Shown: positions 60,501-64,000 of the stretch, in pieces
Position numbering within the stretch: position 1 is the first letter of the stretch
Layout: each line of letters starts with the position of its first letter
Origin: Delphinapterus leucas
Taxonomy: Eukaryota; Chordata; Mammalia; Artiodactyla; Monodontidae
Length of the DNA: 64,000 bases
Assembly (NCBI RefSeq): GCF_002288925.2
Contig: NW_022098036.1
Coordinates: 45,077,204 to 45,141,203, forward strand
Direction of reading: 5' to 3'
Notes under the pieces: generated by a model
Databases searched by the model: none
What the model saw: only the letters and a program-made list of their open reading frames with translations
What the model was told of the DNA's origin: nothing
Program-made: the position numbers and the translations under genes

Positions 60501-62284
60501 CATACACAAATCACAAAGTGACAGTTCTCTTCAGAACCCCCAGTGTGCTGATTCTGTTCCTTTCTGTCCCCATCACACCATCCCCTTCCTCTCAATGCTT
60601 AGGTGCTCCTTTCCCTACAAAGTCCTAGAAAAAAGGAAAAGTGGCCTAATTTCCAATGAAAAGTGGCCTAATTTCCTAATAACAGCTTACAGTATTCTCT
60701 CTTTTTCTTAGGAGAGGAAAGAAGAAGAAGGCTGCTCTTTATGTTAAAATTTCTCTTTTTAAAAATAATTTATAAACATCAATATCCTGGTCGTGATATA
60801 GTAGTATAGTTTTGCAATATGTTACCAATGGGAGAACTGGGTGAAGGATACACAGGGTCGCTCTGCATTATTTCTTACAACTGCATGTGAATCTATGATT
60901 ATCTCAAAATAAAATTTTAATTTTTTTAACTTAAAAAATAATTTTTGGGGAATTCCCTGGAAGTCCAGTGGTTAGGACTCCGTGCTTTCACTGCTGAGGG
61001 CCCGGGTTCGATCCCTGGTTGGGGAACTAAGATCCTACAAGCCGCCACGTGGTGCAGCCAAAAAACAAACAAACAAACAAAAAAAGTTTATTCTAATTAT
61101 AAGTTTCCTGTCTATTTAAAAAATGTTTTAACTTATAAAATCTAAGAAAGAAAATTTAATTTACTCATAATTCTACCACCCAGAGGTAATTGGTTGATAT
61201 CTTAATGTTTTTACATGCCTGTAAATAATATCTTAGTTAATAGGAATCATACTGCATGGAATCGTACAGTTTTCTATCTTGCTTTTTTCATTTAATGTTA
61301 TATTGTGAGCATATTCTCACACAATTTTTTTCAAAAGCATTATGTATGCATAACATTCCATTTTATAGATATACCATAATTTATGTAACCATCTACTTCA
61401 TGGCATTTAGGGCGTTTCCAATCTTTTTTATCATCACAGTATCTTTGTATGTACACCTTTCACTAACTCTATTCATTTCTTCAGGATTTGGGGGGAGAAT
61501 AGAATAAGTAGCTTAAGGATATAAATGTTCAGGTATAATTTACATACAATAAAATACACAGATCGTAAGCGTTCAGGTTGATGAGTTTTGACGATTGTAG
61601 ACAACCGTGTAACTACCACTCAAAACAAGATATAGAACATTTCCACATATCCCCCAAGTTCTCACGTGTCCCTTCCTGGTCTACCACCCATTCCCCACCC
61701 CACAAAGGCAGCTACTTCCTGAGTAGGATAGGCATGTTTTTAAGGCTTTTCATGTACAGTTTAGTCCCCATGTCTCAAAGAACCTATATCCCTTGAGGAG
61801 GAAGGAGGCACATTTTTAAAGGGATTAAAGCTTTAGGCAAAGGAGAGAGGCTATTCCTACAGCACTCCAGGTTTTGTGAGAGACCCACAGAGTGACAGCA
61901 CAGTCATCAGTAACCCCAAGCCACCCAGACCACACTCAGGGTCTCCACACTCCAGAATCCATCCACTTATCCACTGACTGCCTCTGGTTTGCCTGCACCT
62001 GCCTTGTGAACGTGGGTCATTTGACTAGTGGGCTGGAAGGTGTGCACGAGAAGGCAGGTACCTGGCTGGAGGGGGGATGCTCCTGTGTGGGCAGAGGTGG
62101 GCATGGATAAGGGAGCCGGACTAGGGAGGAAGCATCCTGGGATGGTCCATGGGCCATCGCAGGCTGACCTGCTTTTCTCTCTGCCAGGCTGTTCTTTGCT
62201 GGAGCCAGGGAGGGCCACCTTCCCAGTGTGTTGGCCATGATCCACGTGAAGCGCTGCACCCCAATCCCAGCCTTGCTTTTCACA
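13087..62284 (+). CDS. SLC7A8: SLC7A8 / LAT2 amino-acid exchanger light chain, coding exons 1-8 (3' end outside window)
   Basis: Eight exons join in frame (151, 205, 152, 126, 154, 124, 104 and 97 coding bases) into residues 1-371 of the Na+-independent large neutral amino-acid exchanger LAT2; every intron is GT-AG. LAT2 is an APC-superfamily, nominally 12-TM plasma-membrane protein that pairs with SLC3A2 (4F2hc) and exchanges neutral amino acids, notably at basolateral membranes of kidney and gut. Visible landmarks are GSGIF at residues 55-59 (TM1 substrate site), Asn134, Cys154 (disulfide to 4F2hc), and Phe243 and Gly246 (TM6 gate and pocket). These match the human LAT2 numbering I recall, so there is no net indel up to residue 246. 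Asn134 and Gly246 favour LAT2 over LAT1. The start ATG is in strong context (A at -3, G at +4) and precedes the typical N-terminus with RHRNNT and a glycine run. No frameshift or stop appears in any exon. Exon 8 ends in phase 0 after Thr371; the remaining C-terminal part, about 164 residues judged from human LAT2, must lie to the right. Confidence 0.96.
13490..13690 (+). repeat. hAT-Charlie-type DNA transposon fossil
   Basis: Phrases such as gagcttgttgaaaatataggtctccgg and gctccacact..gaacctagatttttaacagg match the non-autonomous elements that normally end in gagaaccactg. Diverged; ends not visible. Confidence 0.4.
13740..13885 (+). repeat. MIR SINE fragment
   Basis: The core pattern tatacagcac..ggctgttattcccatttcacagatgagg is the conserved MIR 3' half. 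Confidence 0.6.
13886..16340. other. Intron 1, no recognised feature
   Basis: I find no exon with matching phase or conserved frame, and no young repeat, in this part of intron 1. Confidence 0.5.
16355..16570 (+). repeat. MIR SINE
   Basis: The order cacttattatgtgccagacactg, cctcacaataatcc, ataagaaaatagaggctcag, gaaggtcacacagc is the MIR consensus layout. Confidence 0.8.
17165..17715 (+). repeat. MIR SINE split by a CHR SINE
   Basis: The 5' half (tatttattgagctcttactaaatgcc) and the 3' half (acatggggaaattgagtcaaag..gatcacacaact) resume exactly after the SINE at 17293-17596. Confidence 0.8.
17293..17596 (-). mobile_element. CHR-type SINE inserted in MIR
   Basis: The TSD TATAACTCTATTTT is at 17279-17292 and 17597-17610. 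Confidence 0.92.
17864..17980 (-). mobile_element. L1 3'-end fragment
   Basis: The minus strand reads the L1 3' UTR ending ccaataaagatgt plus poly(A). The TSD GGGGGAAACTT is at 17852-17862 and 17981-17991. A second A-rich stretch lies at the 5' side (17962-17978). Confidence 0.82.
18400..18625 (+). repeat. MIR SINE
   Basis: taagtagctaccatttcctgagcac..ttctcatctaatcc..cagtggcagagccaggattc gives the MIR order. Confidence 0.75.
18626..20165. other. Intron 1, no recognised gene feature
   Basis: A poly-G run lies at about 19131-19140, and a short MIR/L2-like phrase at 19440-19495 (tgtgctaggccctgtgctaagcacc). Nothing coding is supported. Confidence 0.45.
20181..20390 (+). mobile_element. CHR-type SINE, short young-looking subtype
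   Basis: The A box (TGGCGCAGTGG) and B box (GGTTCGTACCC) are intact. The 15-bp TSD AAAATAAGGCTGGTA is at 20166-20180 and 20391-20405. Confidence 0.93.
20640..20935 (+). repeat. L2 LINE 3'-end fragment
   Basis: ccctgagggcagggactgag..cctggcacagggtaagtgcttag..tatttgttgaa is the L2 3' end. Confidence 0.65.
20986..21093 (-). mobile_element. Older CHRS-like SINE subtype
   Basis: The TSD TGAATATGCTT is at 20975-20985 and 21094-21104. The body is short and diverged. Confidence 0.85.
21294..21505 (-). mobile_element. MER5-like hAT-Charlie DNA transposon fossil
   Basis: The text includes ggccagatactttgttg, ctggcctctacccactagatg, cagttgtgacagccaaaaatg and the terminal gagaaccactg inverted repeat. This is the recognisable MER5A/B sequence. 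No transposase is encoded. Confidence 0.78.
21965..22155 (+). repeat. MIR SINE
   Basis: catccccacaacaaccctgtgaggtagg..cccatttaacagatgaag..aggtcacacggc. Confidence 0.78.
22156..22802. other. Intron 1, no recognised feature
   Basis: Appears unique; no conserved frame or repeat is recognised. Confidence 0.45.
22803..23113 (-). mobile_element. CHR-type SINE with unusual 3' tail
   Basis: The body is of the 'cttcgtttctgtgcgagggc' type. Between body and poly(T) lies ttgttgggggtaggagttta, also present in the copy at 33936-34258. No clear TSD was found. Confidence 0.87.
23276..23683 (-). mobile_element. Nested 5'-truncated L1 tail with possible 3' transduction
   Basis: The TSD CATGTGTCTTTTT is at 23263-23275 and 23684-23696, inside the older L1. 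On the minus strand the 3' UTR ends at about 23321. It is followed by about 36 nt of AT-rich and non-L1 sequence (23285-23320) before poly(A) at 23284-23271. Confidence 0.85.
23744..27526 (-). pseudogene. L1 ORF2 (endonuclease-reverse transcriptase) remnant
   Basis: ORF2 survives as frame pieces on the minus strand. At 27526-27065 and 27113-25911 are the AP-endonuclease (QETHFR, then [10 protein letters not shown] near the end) and linker. At 25803-25501, 25558-25169 and 25268-24633 is the reverse transcriptase, with [24 protein letters not shown] and the catalytic FADDM. At 24415-23744 is the C-terminal cysteine segment ([18 protein letters not shown]). The frame changes between pieces, and a SINE interrupts the region between linker and RT, so no full-length enzyme can be made. 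The inactivation is visible directly; the enzyme identity rests on standard L1 motifs. Confidence 0.92.
25758..26070 (-). mobile_element. CHR-type SINE nested in L1 ORF2
   Basis: The 16-bp TSD TCCTCTGCAATTTTTT is at 25742-25757 and 26071-26086. Confidence 0.93.
27638..28896 (-). pseudogene. L1 ORF1 (RNA-binding chaperone) remnant
   Basis: The frame starts [20 protein letters not shown] at 28896, and again at 28552 because of the duplicated overlap at the gap. It continues through a coiled-coil-like stretch rich in Glu/Lys/Leu, then RRM-like sequence ([12 protein letters not shown]). A stop falls near 27873. L1-like C-terminal sequence (through [10 protein letters not shown]) continues to about 27638. 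ORF1p normally trimerises by its coiled coil and binds L1 RNA. This copy is broken by the stop and split by the gap. Confidence 0.88.
28328..28915. repeat. 244-bp duplicate on each side of the gap (probable unmerged contig overlap)
   Basis: 28328-28571 and 28672-28915 are identical at an offset of 344 except A at 28437 versus G at 28781. The left copy ends exactly at the gap and the right copy begins exactly after it. This points to an assembly artefact rather than a biological tandem duplication. Confidence 0.9.
28572..28671. other. Assembly gap, exactly 100 N
   Basis: One hundred Ns, the usual placeholder for a gap of unknown size. The sequences on both sides are the same 244 bp (see the next entry). 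Confidence 0.99.
28951..29282 (-). mobile_element. CHR-type SINE, long form, at the L1 5' boundary
   Basis: It has an (ATTT)n/(GTTT)n tail at 28951-28994 and a CCACCAGGGAAGTCCC terminus. No matching TSD was found; its left side abuts L1 5' UTR and its right side is non-L1. Confidence 0.88.
29283..30880. other. Intron 1, no recognised feature
   Basis: Appears unique and slightly GC-richer than its surroundings. No exon with matching phase or conserved frame, and no repeat, is recognised. Confidence 0.45.
30899..31023 (-). mobile_element. Older CHRS-like SINE subtype
   Basis: The near-perfect TSD CCAAACCACT(GG/AA)AGAGAG begins at 30881 and at 31024. The body includes gaccagggatcgaacccgag. Confidence 0.87.
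31400..31600 (-). repeat. MIR-type fragment
   Basis: tagctgtggaatttggag..cacttaacccctctgtgtcttagt..tgtaaaatagag is the MIR core read in one orientation. Confidence 0.65.
31975..32110 (-). repeat. MIR-type fragment
   Basis: tctctgagactcagtttcctcctctgtaaaatggg..gaggattaaatgatgcatgtaaag. It ends about 200 bp before exon 2. Confidence 0.65.
32314..32518 (+). CDS. SLC7A8: SLC7A8 coding exon 2 (residues 51-119)
   Basis: The acceptor is ctcttgcag|GGAAC and the donor GG|gtaaga. The exon encodes the unwound part of TM1 (NIIGSGIF, 52-59), TM2 around residues 70-95, and the loop with [11 protein letters not shown] (100-110) leading to TM3. The GSG triplet binds the substrate carboxyl and amino groups in LAT structures. 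Confidence 0.95.
32703..32843 (-). mobile_element. Older CHRS-like SINE subtype in intron 2
   Basis: The TSD TTAATCTCTGTT is at 32691-32702 and 32844-32855. Confidence 0.88.
32856..33572. other. Rest of intron 2
   Basis: No repeat or exon-like feature is recognised before the exon 3 acceptor. A SINE-start-like phrase at 33473-33487 is too short to call. Confidence 0.45.
33573..33724 (+). CDS. SLC7A8: SLC7A8 coding exon 3 (residues 120-170)
   Basis: The acceptor is cccaccag|GTTCC and the donor TTAT|gtaagt. The exon encodes TM3 ([16 protein letters not shown]) and the extracellular loop with Cys154 in FPTCFPPE, the known disulfide partner of SLC3A2. It also contains Asn134, a LAT2-type substrate-pocket residue where LAT1 has serine. 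Confidence 0.95.
33936..34258 (-). mobile_element. CHR-type SINE with unusual 3' tail
   Basis: The TSD AAACTTAAGT is at 33926-33935 and 34259-34268. Its tail contains tgttgggggcaggagtttat, shared with 22803-23113. Confidence 0.9.
34300..34460 (+). repeat. MIR fragment
   Basis: tatcgtctgacccgagcctcacaac..gcagaaaaggaaacggagcc..gtgaattagcc. Confidence 0.55.
34562..34790 (+). mobile_element. CHR-type SINE, short young-looking subtype
   Basis: The TSD CTCTCTGGGAG is at 34551-34561 and 34791-34801. A long A-rich tail and intact A and B boxes are present. Confidence 0.93.
34802..36500. other. Intron 3, no recognised feature
   Basis: Unique-looking DNA. The open frames present resemble nothing known and no repeat is recognised. 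Confidence 0.45.
36501..36613. repeat. Pyrimidine microsatellite (CT)n-(CCCTC)n-(CCTT)n
   Basis: An uninterrupted C/T tract of about 110 bp with three successive unit types. It is likely to be polymorphic. Confidence 0.95.
36614..37700. other. Intron 3, no recognised gene
   Basis: An A-run lies at 37192-37211. Nothing else is recognised. Confidence 0.4.
37705..38290 (-). repeat. Possible old LTR or other interspersed repeat
   Basis: The stretch gacatgagacagattaacaag..caaaagtttaataacaac..cacctta looks like an antisense LTR R/U5 region (a TTATTAAACTTTTG signal on the minus strand). The ends and family are not visible, so the call is tentative. Confidence 0.3.
38291..39026. other. Intron 3, AT-rich, no recognised feature
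   Basis: No gene or clear repeat is recognised. Confidence 0.4.
39041..39246 (-). mobile_element. CHR-type SINE, short young-looking subtype
   Basis: The TSD CAGATTGAACTTTT is at 39027-39040 and 39247-39260. Confidence 0.93.
39591..39823 (-). mobile_element. CHR-related SINE, older variant
   Basis: The TSD ATAACCAATATTTCT is at 39576-39590 and 39824-39838. The body repeats a 'ttagttgcagcatgtgga' phrase several times. Confidence 0.88.
39839..40470. other. Intron 3, AT-rich, no recognised feature
   Basis: No gene or clear repeat is recognised. Confidence 0.4.
40478..40925 (-). mobile_element. CHR-type SINE, unusually long (internal tandem expansion)
   Basis: It has standard ends, but the middle (about 40620-40820) reiterates the 'cttcagtagttgtggc' unit about six times. 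This brings the element to about 445 bp against about 300 for neighbours. The flanks ATTTTTCTTT / AATTTTCTTT may be the TSD. Confidence 0.87.
41290..41730 (+). repeat. Old interspersed repeat, unassigned family
   Basis: ggtgcttcagagttgggacagg..gaaggttcccagattgagctgag..gtaacatgattaggttcac parallels 5400-6470. Confidence 0.45.
41731..44612. other. Intron 3, no recognised gene
   Basis: Largely unique. GC-rich patches occur near 43300-43480 without a conserved frame. A G-rich run lies at 44384-44417. Confidence 0.4.
44624..44961 (+). mobile_element. CHR-type SINE, long form
   Basis: The TSD TCCAGCCCCCT is at 44613-44623 and 44962-44972. Confidence 0.92.
44973..47460. other. Intron 3, mostly unique, with one MIR fragment
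   Basis: A MIR-like core lies at about 46040-46210 (aaaaataaccacttaacattttatac..ccattttacagagaggg). No exon is recognised. Confidence 0.45.
47471..47804 (-). mobile_element. CHR-type SINE, long form
   Basis: The TSD CCTGGTTGC is at 47462-47470 and 47807-47815. Poly(T)/(ATTT)n tail on the left. Confidence 0.9.
47951..48316 (+). mobile_element. CHR-type SINE, long form
   Basis: The TSD AAAACTACACA(A/G)ATT is at 47936-47950 and about 48317-48331. Confidence 0.92.
48533..48916 (-). mobile_element. U6 snRNA-L1 chimeric retro-insertion
   Basis: On the minus strand a U6 copy (48916 to about 48814) passes straight into a 5'-truncated L1 3' tail (about 48812 to 48541) and a short A-rich end. The flanks TCAAATCTTCCTCTCTTTCT (48917 onward) and TCACATCTCTCCCTCTCTCT (48509-48528) look like a diverged TSD. 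The first one abuts the U6 5' end, so the whole unit probably arrived in a single event. Confidence 0.8.
48814..48916 (-). pseudogene. U6 snRNA pseudogene (5' part of chimera)
   Basis: The minus strand follows U6 from its first bases (GCGCTCGCTTCAGCAGC, normally GTGCTCGCTTCGGCAGC) to GAAGCGTTCCATA. I count about seven substitutions, mostly transitions. The ACAGAGA box (ATACAGAGAAGATTA) is present, with one change just after it in the AGC region. No PSE or TATA is seen upstream, so it is unlikely to be transcribed by Pol III as a gene. Confidence 0.92.
49159..51390. other. Intron 3, no recognised gene; poly-C run and L2 fragment
   Basis: A C17 run lies at 49468-49484. An L2-like 3' end is at about 49975-50065 (cagcttcctgagaacaggaag..agagtatctagcac). 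A short (GGAT)n stretch lies near 50075. Nothing coding is supported. Confidence 0.45.
51400..51780 (+). repeat. Old interspersed repeat, unassigned family
   Basis: tatttgttgagcacctactatttg..caggtgacatttgagctggatcttgaa..gaaacagctcagggagg. Same family as 5400-6470 and 41290-41730. Confidence 0.5.
52240..53250 (+). mobile_element. Old L1 3' portion (sense orientation)
   Basis: The end of ORF2 and the 3' UTR of an old mammalian L1: aaatgcaaaccaaaacc..gttgctggtgggaatgc..agcagcttgatttataatagcc..agaaagcaaattggtgg. Many stops. Split by the SINE at 52350-52554. It ends about 420 bp before exon 4. Confidence 0.85.
52350..52554 (-). mobile_element. CHRS-like SINE with L1-derived 3' extension
   Basis: The TSD TAGAATG(G/C)TCAGACTTTT is at 52332-52349 and 52555-52572. 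Between the SINE tail and the poly(A) on the minus strand lies an L1 phrase (gatgtgatacatatataaaa then tggaatatta, 52359-52387). Confidence 0.85.
53670..53795 (+). CDS. SLC7A8: SLC7A8 coding exon 4 (residues 170-212)
   Basis: The acceptor is catttcag|TGCTC and the donor AAAG|gtgggt, the least consensus-like donor of the gene. The exon encodes the end of TM4, the [13 protein letters not shown] loop and TM5 ([21 protein letters not shown]). Confidence 0.94.
53796..55273. other. Intron 4
   Basis: No repeat or extra exon is recognised in this 1.48-kb intron. Confidence 0.5.
55274..55427 (+). CDS. SLC7A8: SLC7A8 coding exon 5 (residues 212-263)
   Basis: The acceptor is cccacag|GACAG and the donor ACAA|gtgagt. 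The exon encodes an extracellular segment ([17 protein letters not shown]) and TM6, with the gate Phe243 and pocket residue Gly246 in [18 protein letters not shown]. Residue 213 is Gln; I recall Glu in human LAT2. Confidence 0.95.
55428..56045. other. Intron 5
   Basis: A 618-bp intron without recognised repeats, ending in a C/T-rich tract before the exon 6 acceptor. Confidence 0.5.
56046..56169 (+). CDS. SLC7A8: SLC7A8 coding exon 6 (residues 263-304)
   Basis: The acceptor is ctctacag|GAATC and the donor TGTG|gtaaga. The exon encodes [19 protein letters not shown] (TM7) and [21 protein letters not shown]. The exon ends in phase 0. An L1 tail is inserted only 16 bp past the exon end; the donor itself is intact. 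Confidence 0.95.
56186..56447 (+). mobile_element. L1 3'-end insertion 16 bp past exon 6
   Basis: It is a 5'-truncated L1 3' UTR (gggattaacagatatgcc.., gtacatctgaaacactgtaa) ending in an A-rich stretch. The 14-bp TSD AAGAAATCAAACTC is at 56172-56185 and 56448-56461. The left TSD copy starts at intron position +3, inside the donor GTAAGA. Confidence 0.9.
56734..57036 (-). mobile_element. CHR-type SINE, long form
   Basis: The 18-bp TSD TAGGGCACTTTAAACTTT is at 56716-56733 and 57037-57054. Confidence 0.93.
57055..57540. other. Intron 6, no recognised feature
   Basis: Unique-looking; a short imperfect repeat of atgtgctataaat occurs at about 57449-57488. Confidence 0.4.
57552..57877 (-). mobile_element. 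CHR-type SINE, long form
   Basis: The TSD TATATCCTTTC is at 57541-57551 and 57878-57888. Confidence 0.92.
57985..58265. repeat. Two adjacent MIR fragments, opposite orientations
   Basis: tttacagatgggaaaactgaggctc (to about 58110) is followed by gactcacacagctggtttcc..gtgatcttaggcaaactg..ctcaatttcattatccata, the MIR core in the other orientation. This ends about 250 bp before exon 7. Confidence 0.65.
58519..58622 (+). CDS. SLC7A8: SLC7A8 coding exon 7 (residues 305-339)
   Basis: The acceptor is ctctcccag|ACTTT and the donor CCCG|gtgagt. The exon encodes [20 protein letters not shown] and [15 protein letters not shown], the TM8 region. Confidence 0.95.
58623..59937. other. Intron 7, 5' part
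   Basis: GC-rich unique DNA with a short TG-rich stretch near 58775. The long open frame at 58368-59015 overlaps exon 7 in another frame and looks like chance. Confidence 0.45.
59938..60085. repeat. Pyrimidine microsatellite (CCCT)n/(CCTT)n
   Basis: A nearly pure C/T tract of about 150 bp with tetra- and penta-nucleotide units. Confidence 0.95.
60086..60744. other. Intron 7, no recognised feature
   Basis: A local direct repeat, aaaagtggcctaatttcc, occurs at about 60637 and 60659. Nothing else is recognised. Confidence 0.4.
60745..60925 (+). mobile_element. Old L1 3'-end fragment
   Basis: ggagaactgggtgaaggata..gcatgtgaatctatgattat, then ctcaaaataaaa is the end of an old mammalian L1 3' UTR with its polyadenylation signal. 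Confidence 0.7.
60947..61085 (+). mobile_element. Older CHRS-like SINE subtype
   Basis: gggaattccctggaagtccag..ggttcgatccctggttgggg, with a (CAAA)n tail. Inserted right after the old L1 end. Confidence 0.87.
61140..61800 (-). repeat. Old LINE remnants (antisense)
   Basis: aacattccattttatagatataccataatttatgtaacc (to about 61450) and ggtataatttacatacaataaaatacac..ccgtgtaactaccactcaaaac (61530-61660) are antisense LINE 3'-region phrases. Subfamily not assigned. Confidence 0.55.
62188..62284 (+). CDS. SLC7A8: SLC7A8 coding exon 8 (residues 339-371), last exon in window
   Basis: The acceptor is ctctgccag|GCTGT and the donor CACA|gtaagg. The exon encodes [20 protein letters not shown] and [12 protein letters not shown]. 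It ends in phase 0. The next exon, expected to start with Cys-Ile-Ser, is not found between 62285 and 64000. Confidence 0.94.
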
Positions 62285-64000
62285 GTAAGGTTCCCTCCCT
62301 CTGCCAGCCCTACACACACCCTCCCTCTTTGTGCTGCTTTGAGCTGGGAGTTCACAGTTCCCACACACGCCCCTGTCACCCTTGTGCTCCTAGGTTTCTC
62401 TGGGCCTTAAATAATCTGGCAAATGGTACACATGGGCCTGATTAACGTCAAGAGATATAGCAAGGAAAGACCCTGGGTCCTGAAATACCTTAAGGTTCCC
62501 AGGCTGGCTCATTTCATTCTCCCATACTTTTGGGTCAGACTGAAGTGGCTGCAGTCTTCAAGATTTTACAACCTCACAAAGAAACTTCTTTCTTGGCTCC
62601 CCCTGCACCTGTTACCCACTGGGTAGTAGCTTTGGGCCTCTGCTCCTGGCTGATCACTGCACACTCCCAGCCCTCCCCATCAACCTTCCTGCTCAAGGAG
62701 GCTCTGCCAGGCTCTTGGGAAACATCACTGAAACAAATTTGGTCTCAGGGTACACCAAATAAGAAAAATCATAAAGGAAGACTGGTAAACTGGTAAACCG
62801 AAAATGGAGAAAAGGAAACTAGGGATGGGAGGGGTAAATGGTAAATGGTGGTAAATGGAGGTGGAATTACCCCGGAGTAGAAGCATTTAGAGAGAGCAAA
62901 CAGAAGGAGCAAAGACTTGTTCCTGATGAGTCTTTGGGGTTATTTTTTTTTCTTTCTGGATCCTGACTAAAATATCAAAAATGACTTTGGTTCACCAGAG
63001 AAGCAGTTAGACCAGGGTAGTAGAGCTCTCAGGAGTGAAGGGCATTCGCTGTACAACGTGAGGGGGAATCTCAGAATGTTCAGATACAGGAAGAACGTCA
63101 TCCTGGTTGGTTAGTGGTGAAAGGTAACTGGAGAAGACTCAATGCTCCCAGTGAGCCACAAACTTTTTTCAGTTTAAGCCAATGGTGCAGGCCTATGACT
63201 GCAGGGCAAGTACAGTAAGAATCTGGCTTTTTCATCTCTTAAAATCTTCCCGATTATTTCCACCATCAGATCTTACAGGAGAACCGAGCCTTCTGTTGGC
63301 CTGAAACAAATTAGCAGAGGGAAAGAACATGGTTCCGAGAGAGCCACTGAGATGATTTTGAAGTTAGAAAGTGAATTCTATCAAGAAAACGTCACAGGGA
63401 TGTTATGAGGGTTACATGAGTTAATATTTGTAGAATGCTAAAGAAAGAACCTGACACTTAAGAAGTGCTATATAACTGTTTATGATTTTAAAAAAAAAAA
63501 AAAAAAAAAAAAGAAAAGGAAGGAAGAAAAATAAATTAGATGACTCAACCAGGAAAAGAGGATGAGGGCAAGAATAAAGCCTTAATCTGCAGTTAACAAC
63601 CTTCCCTAAGGGATTAAAAAAACAAAATTAGCTTGAGCTTCAACCAAGGAAGAAATATAAATGAGACCAGGGTGGCACAGGGCCGGCTGCCACCAGTGTG
63701 GCCAGTCCAGTTGTTTACAGCCAGTATCTGTTCTGATTGGTTAGTGCCCATGCTGTACCTGCTGTATCTGTGGTTAAATGTTTTGATTATCACCCATGTG
63801 GTGAGAAAGAACTTCCTGGTGTTGGAAGTGTTAGCAATGACCTGGGTTTCTAGGAGAGGTTGTAAAGTCTCCATTTTGAGAGATCCACTATAAAATGGCA
63901 TCGTCTGCCTAGAGGCAGGGGAACAGCCCCGACCAGTAAACAGCTCCTCCAGTCTCCTAATGCCTTTCTGATCACCGATGAGCTTCTCCCACTCCCCCCA
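62285..64000. other. SLC7A8: Start of intron 8 (to window end)
   Basis: No further SLC7A8 exon is found. The stretch holds an A-run at 63490-63512 and otherwise unique DNA; two short (gtaaatgg)-like repeats lie near 62832-62860. Confidence 0.55.

Noticed and set aside
59924..60595. 223-codon minus-strand open frame
   Set aside because: Largely the translation of the purine/pyrimidine microsatellite (Gly/Arg/Lys/Glu repeats).
13087..62284. SLC7A5 (LAT1), SLC7A6 or SLC7A7 instead of SLC7A8
   Set aside because: The N-terminus, Asn134, Gly246 and Cys154 numbering and the exon sequences fit LAT2 specifically.

Overview
This window is mammalian nuclear DNA, almost certainly from a cetacean. It holds about thirty copies of the tRNA-derived CHR/CHRS-type SINE typical of whales and hippos. 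These carry a Pol III A box (TGGCGCAGTGG) and B box (GGTTCGAGCCC), and many are flanked by clean target-site duplications. There are also cetartiodactyl-type L1s, MIR and L2 fossils and a MER5-like DNA transposon. The abundance of a short, little-diverged SINE subtype would fit a toothed whale, but that is only a guess. I see no bacterial features, operons or CRISPR arrays.

The only protein-coding gene I can support is SLC7A8 (LAT2, the light chain of a heterodimeric neutral amino-acid exchanger), on the + strand. The window covers the promoter area, the start codon and the first eight coding exons: 13087-13237, 32314-32518, 33573-33724, 53670-53795, 55274-55427, 56046-56169, 58519-58622 and 62188-62284. 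They join in frame, with GT-AG introns throughout, into residues 1-371 of a protein of about 535 residues. The last exons lie beyond the right edge. Landmarks fall at the residue numbers I recall for human LAT2: GSGIF in TM1, Asn134, Cys154 (the disulfide to SLC3A2) and Phe243/Gly246.

Layout: 1-12.2 kb is intergenic and repeat-rich to about 9.4 kb, then mostly unique. A GC box and a TATA-like element lie at 12.27-12.30 kb, followed by a probable long 5' UTR with upstream ORFs. Intron 1 (19 kb) contains a nearly complete but inactivated antisense L1 at 23.1-28.95 kb. That L1 carries a nested L1 tail, a nested SINE and a 100-N assembly gap flanked by the same 244 bp on both sides. Intron 3 (20 kb) holds many SINEs, a U6 snRNA-L1 chimeric retro-insertion at 48.5-48.9 kb and an old sense L1 at 52.2-53.3 kb. 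Intron 6 begins with an L1 tail inserted 16 bp from the exon 6 donor. Introns 7 and 8 hold old L1 remnants and simple repeats.

I do not see a new gene system. The items most worth checking are the U6-L1 chimera, the probable unmerged contig overlap at the gap, the L1 insertion whose target duplication starts inside a splice donor, a SINE that appears to have carried L1 sequence in its tail, and two SINEs sharing an unusual 3' tail. Repeat family names come from recognition by eye. Boundaries without a stated target-site duplication (TSD) are approximate.
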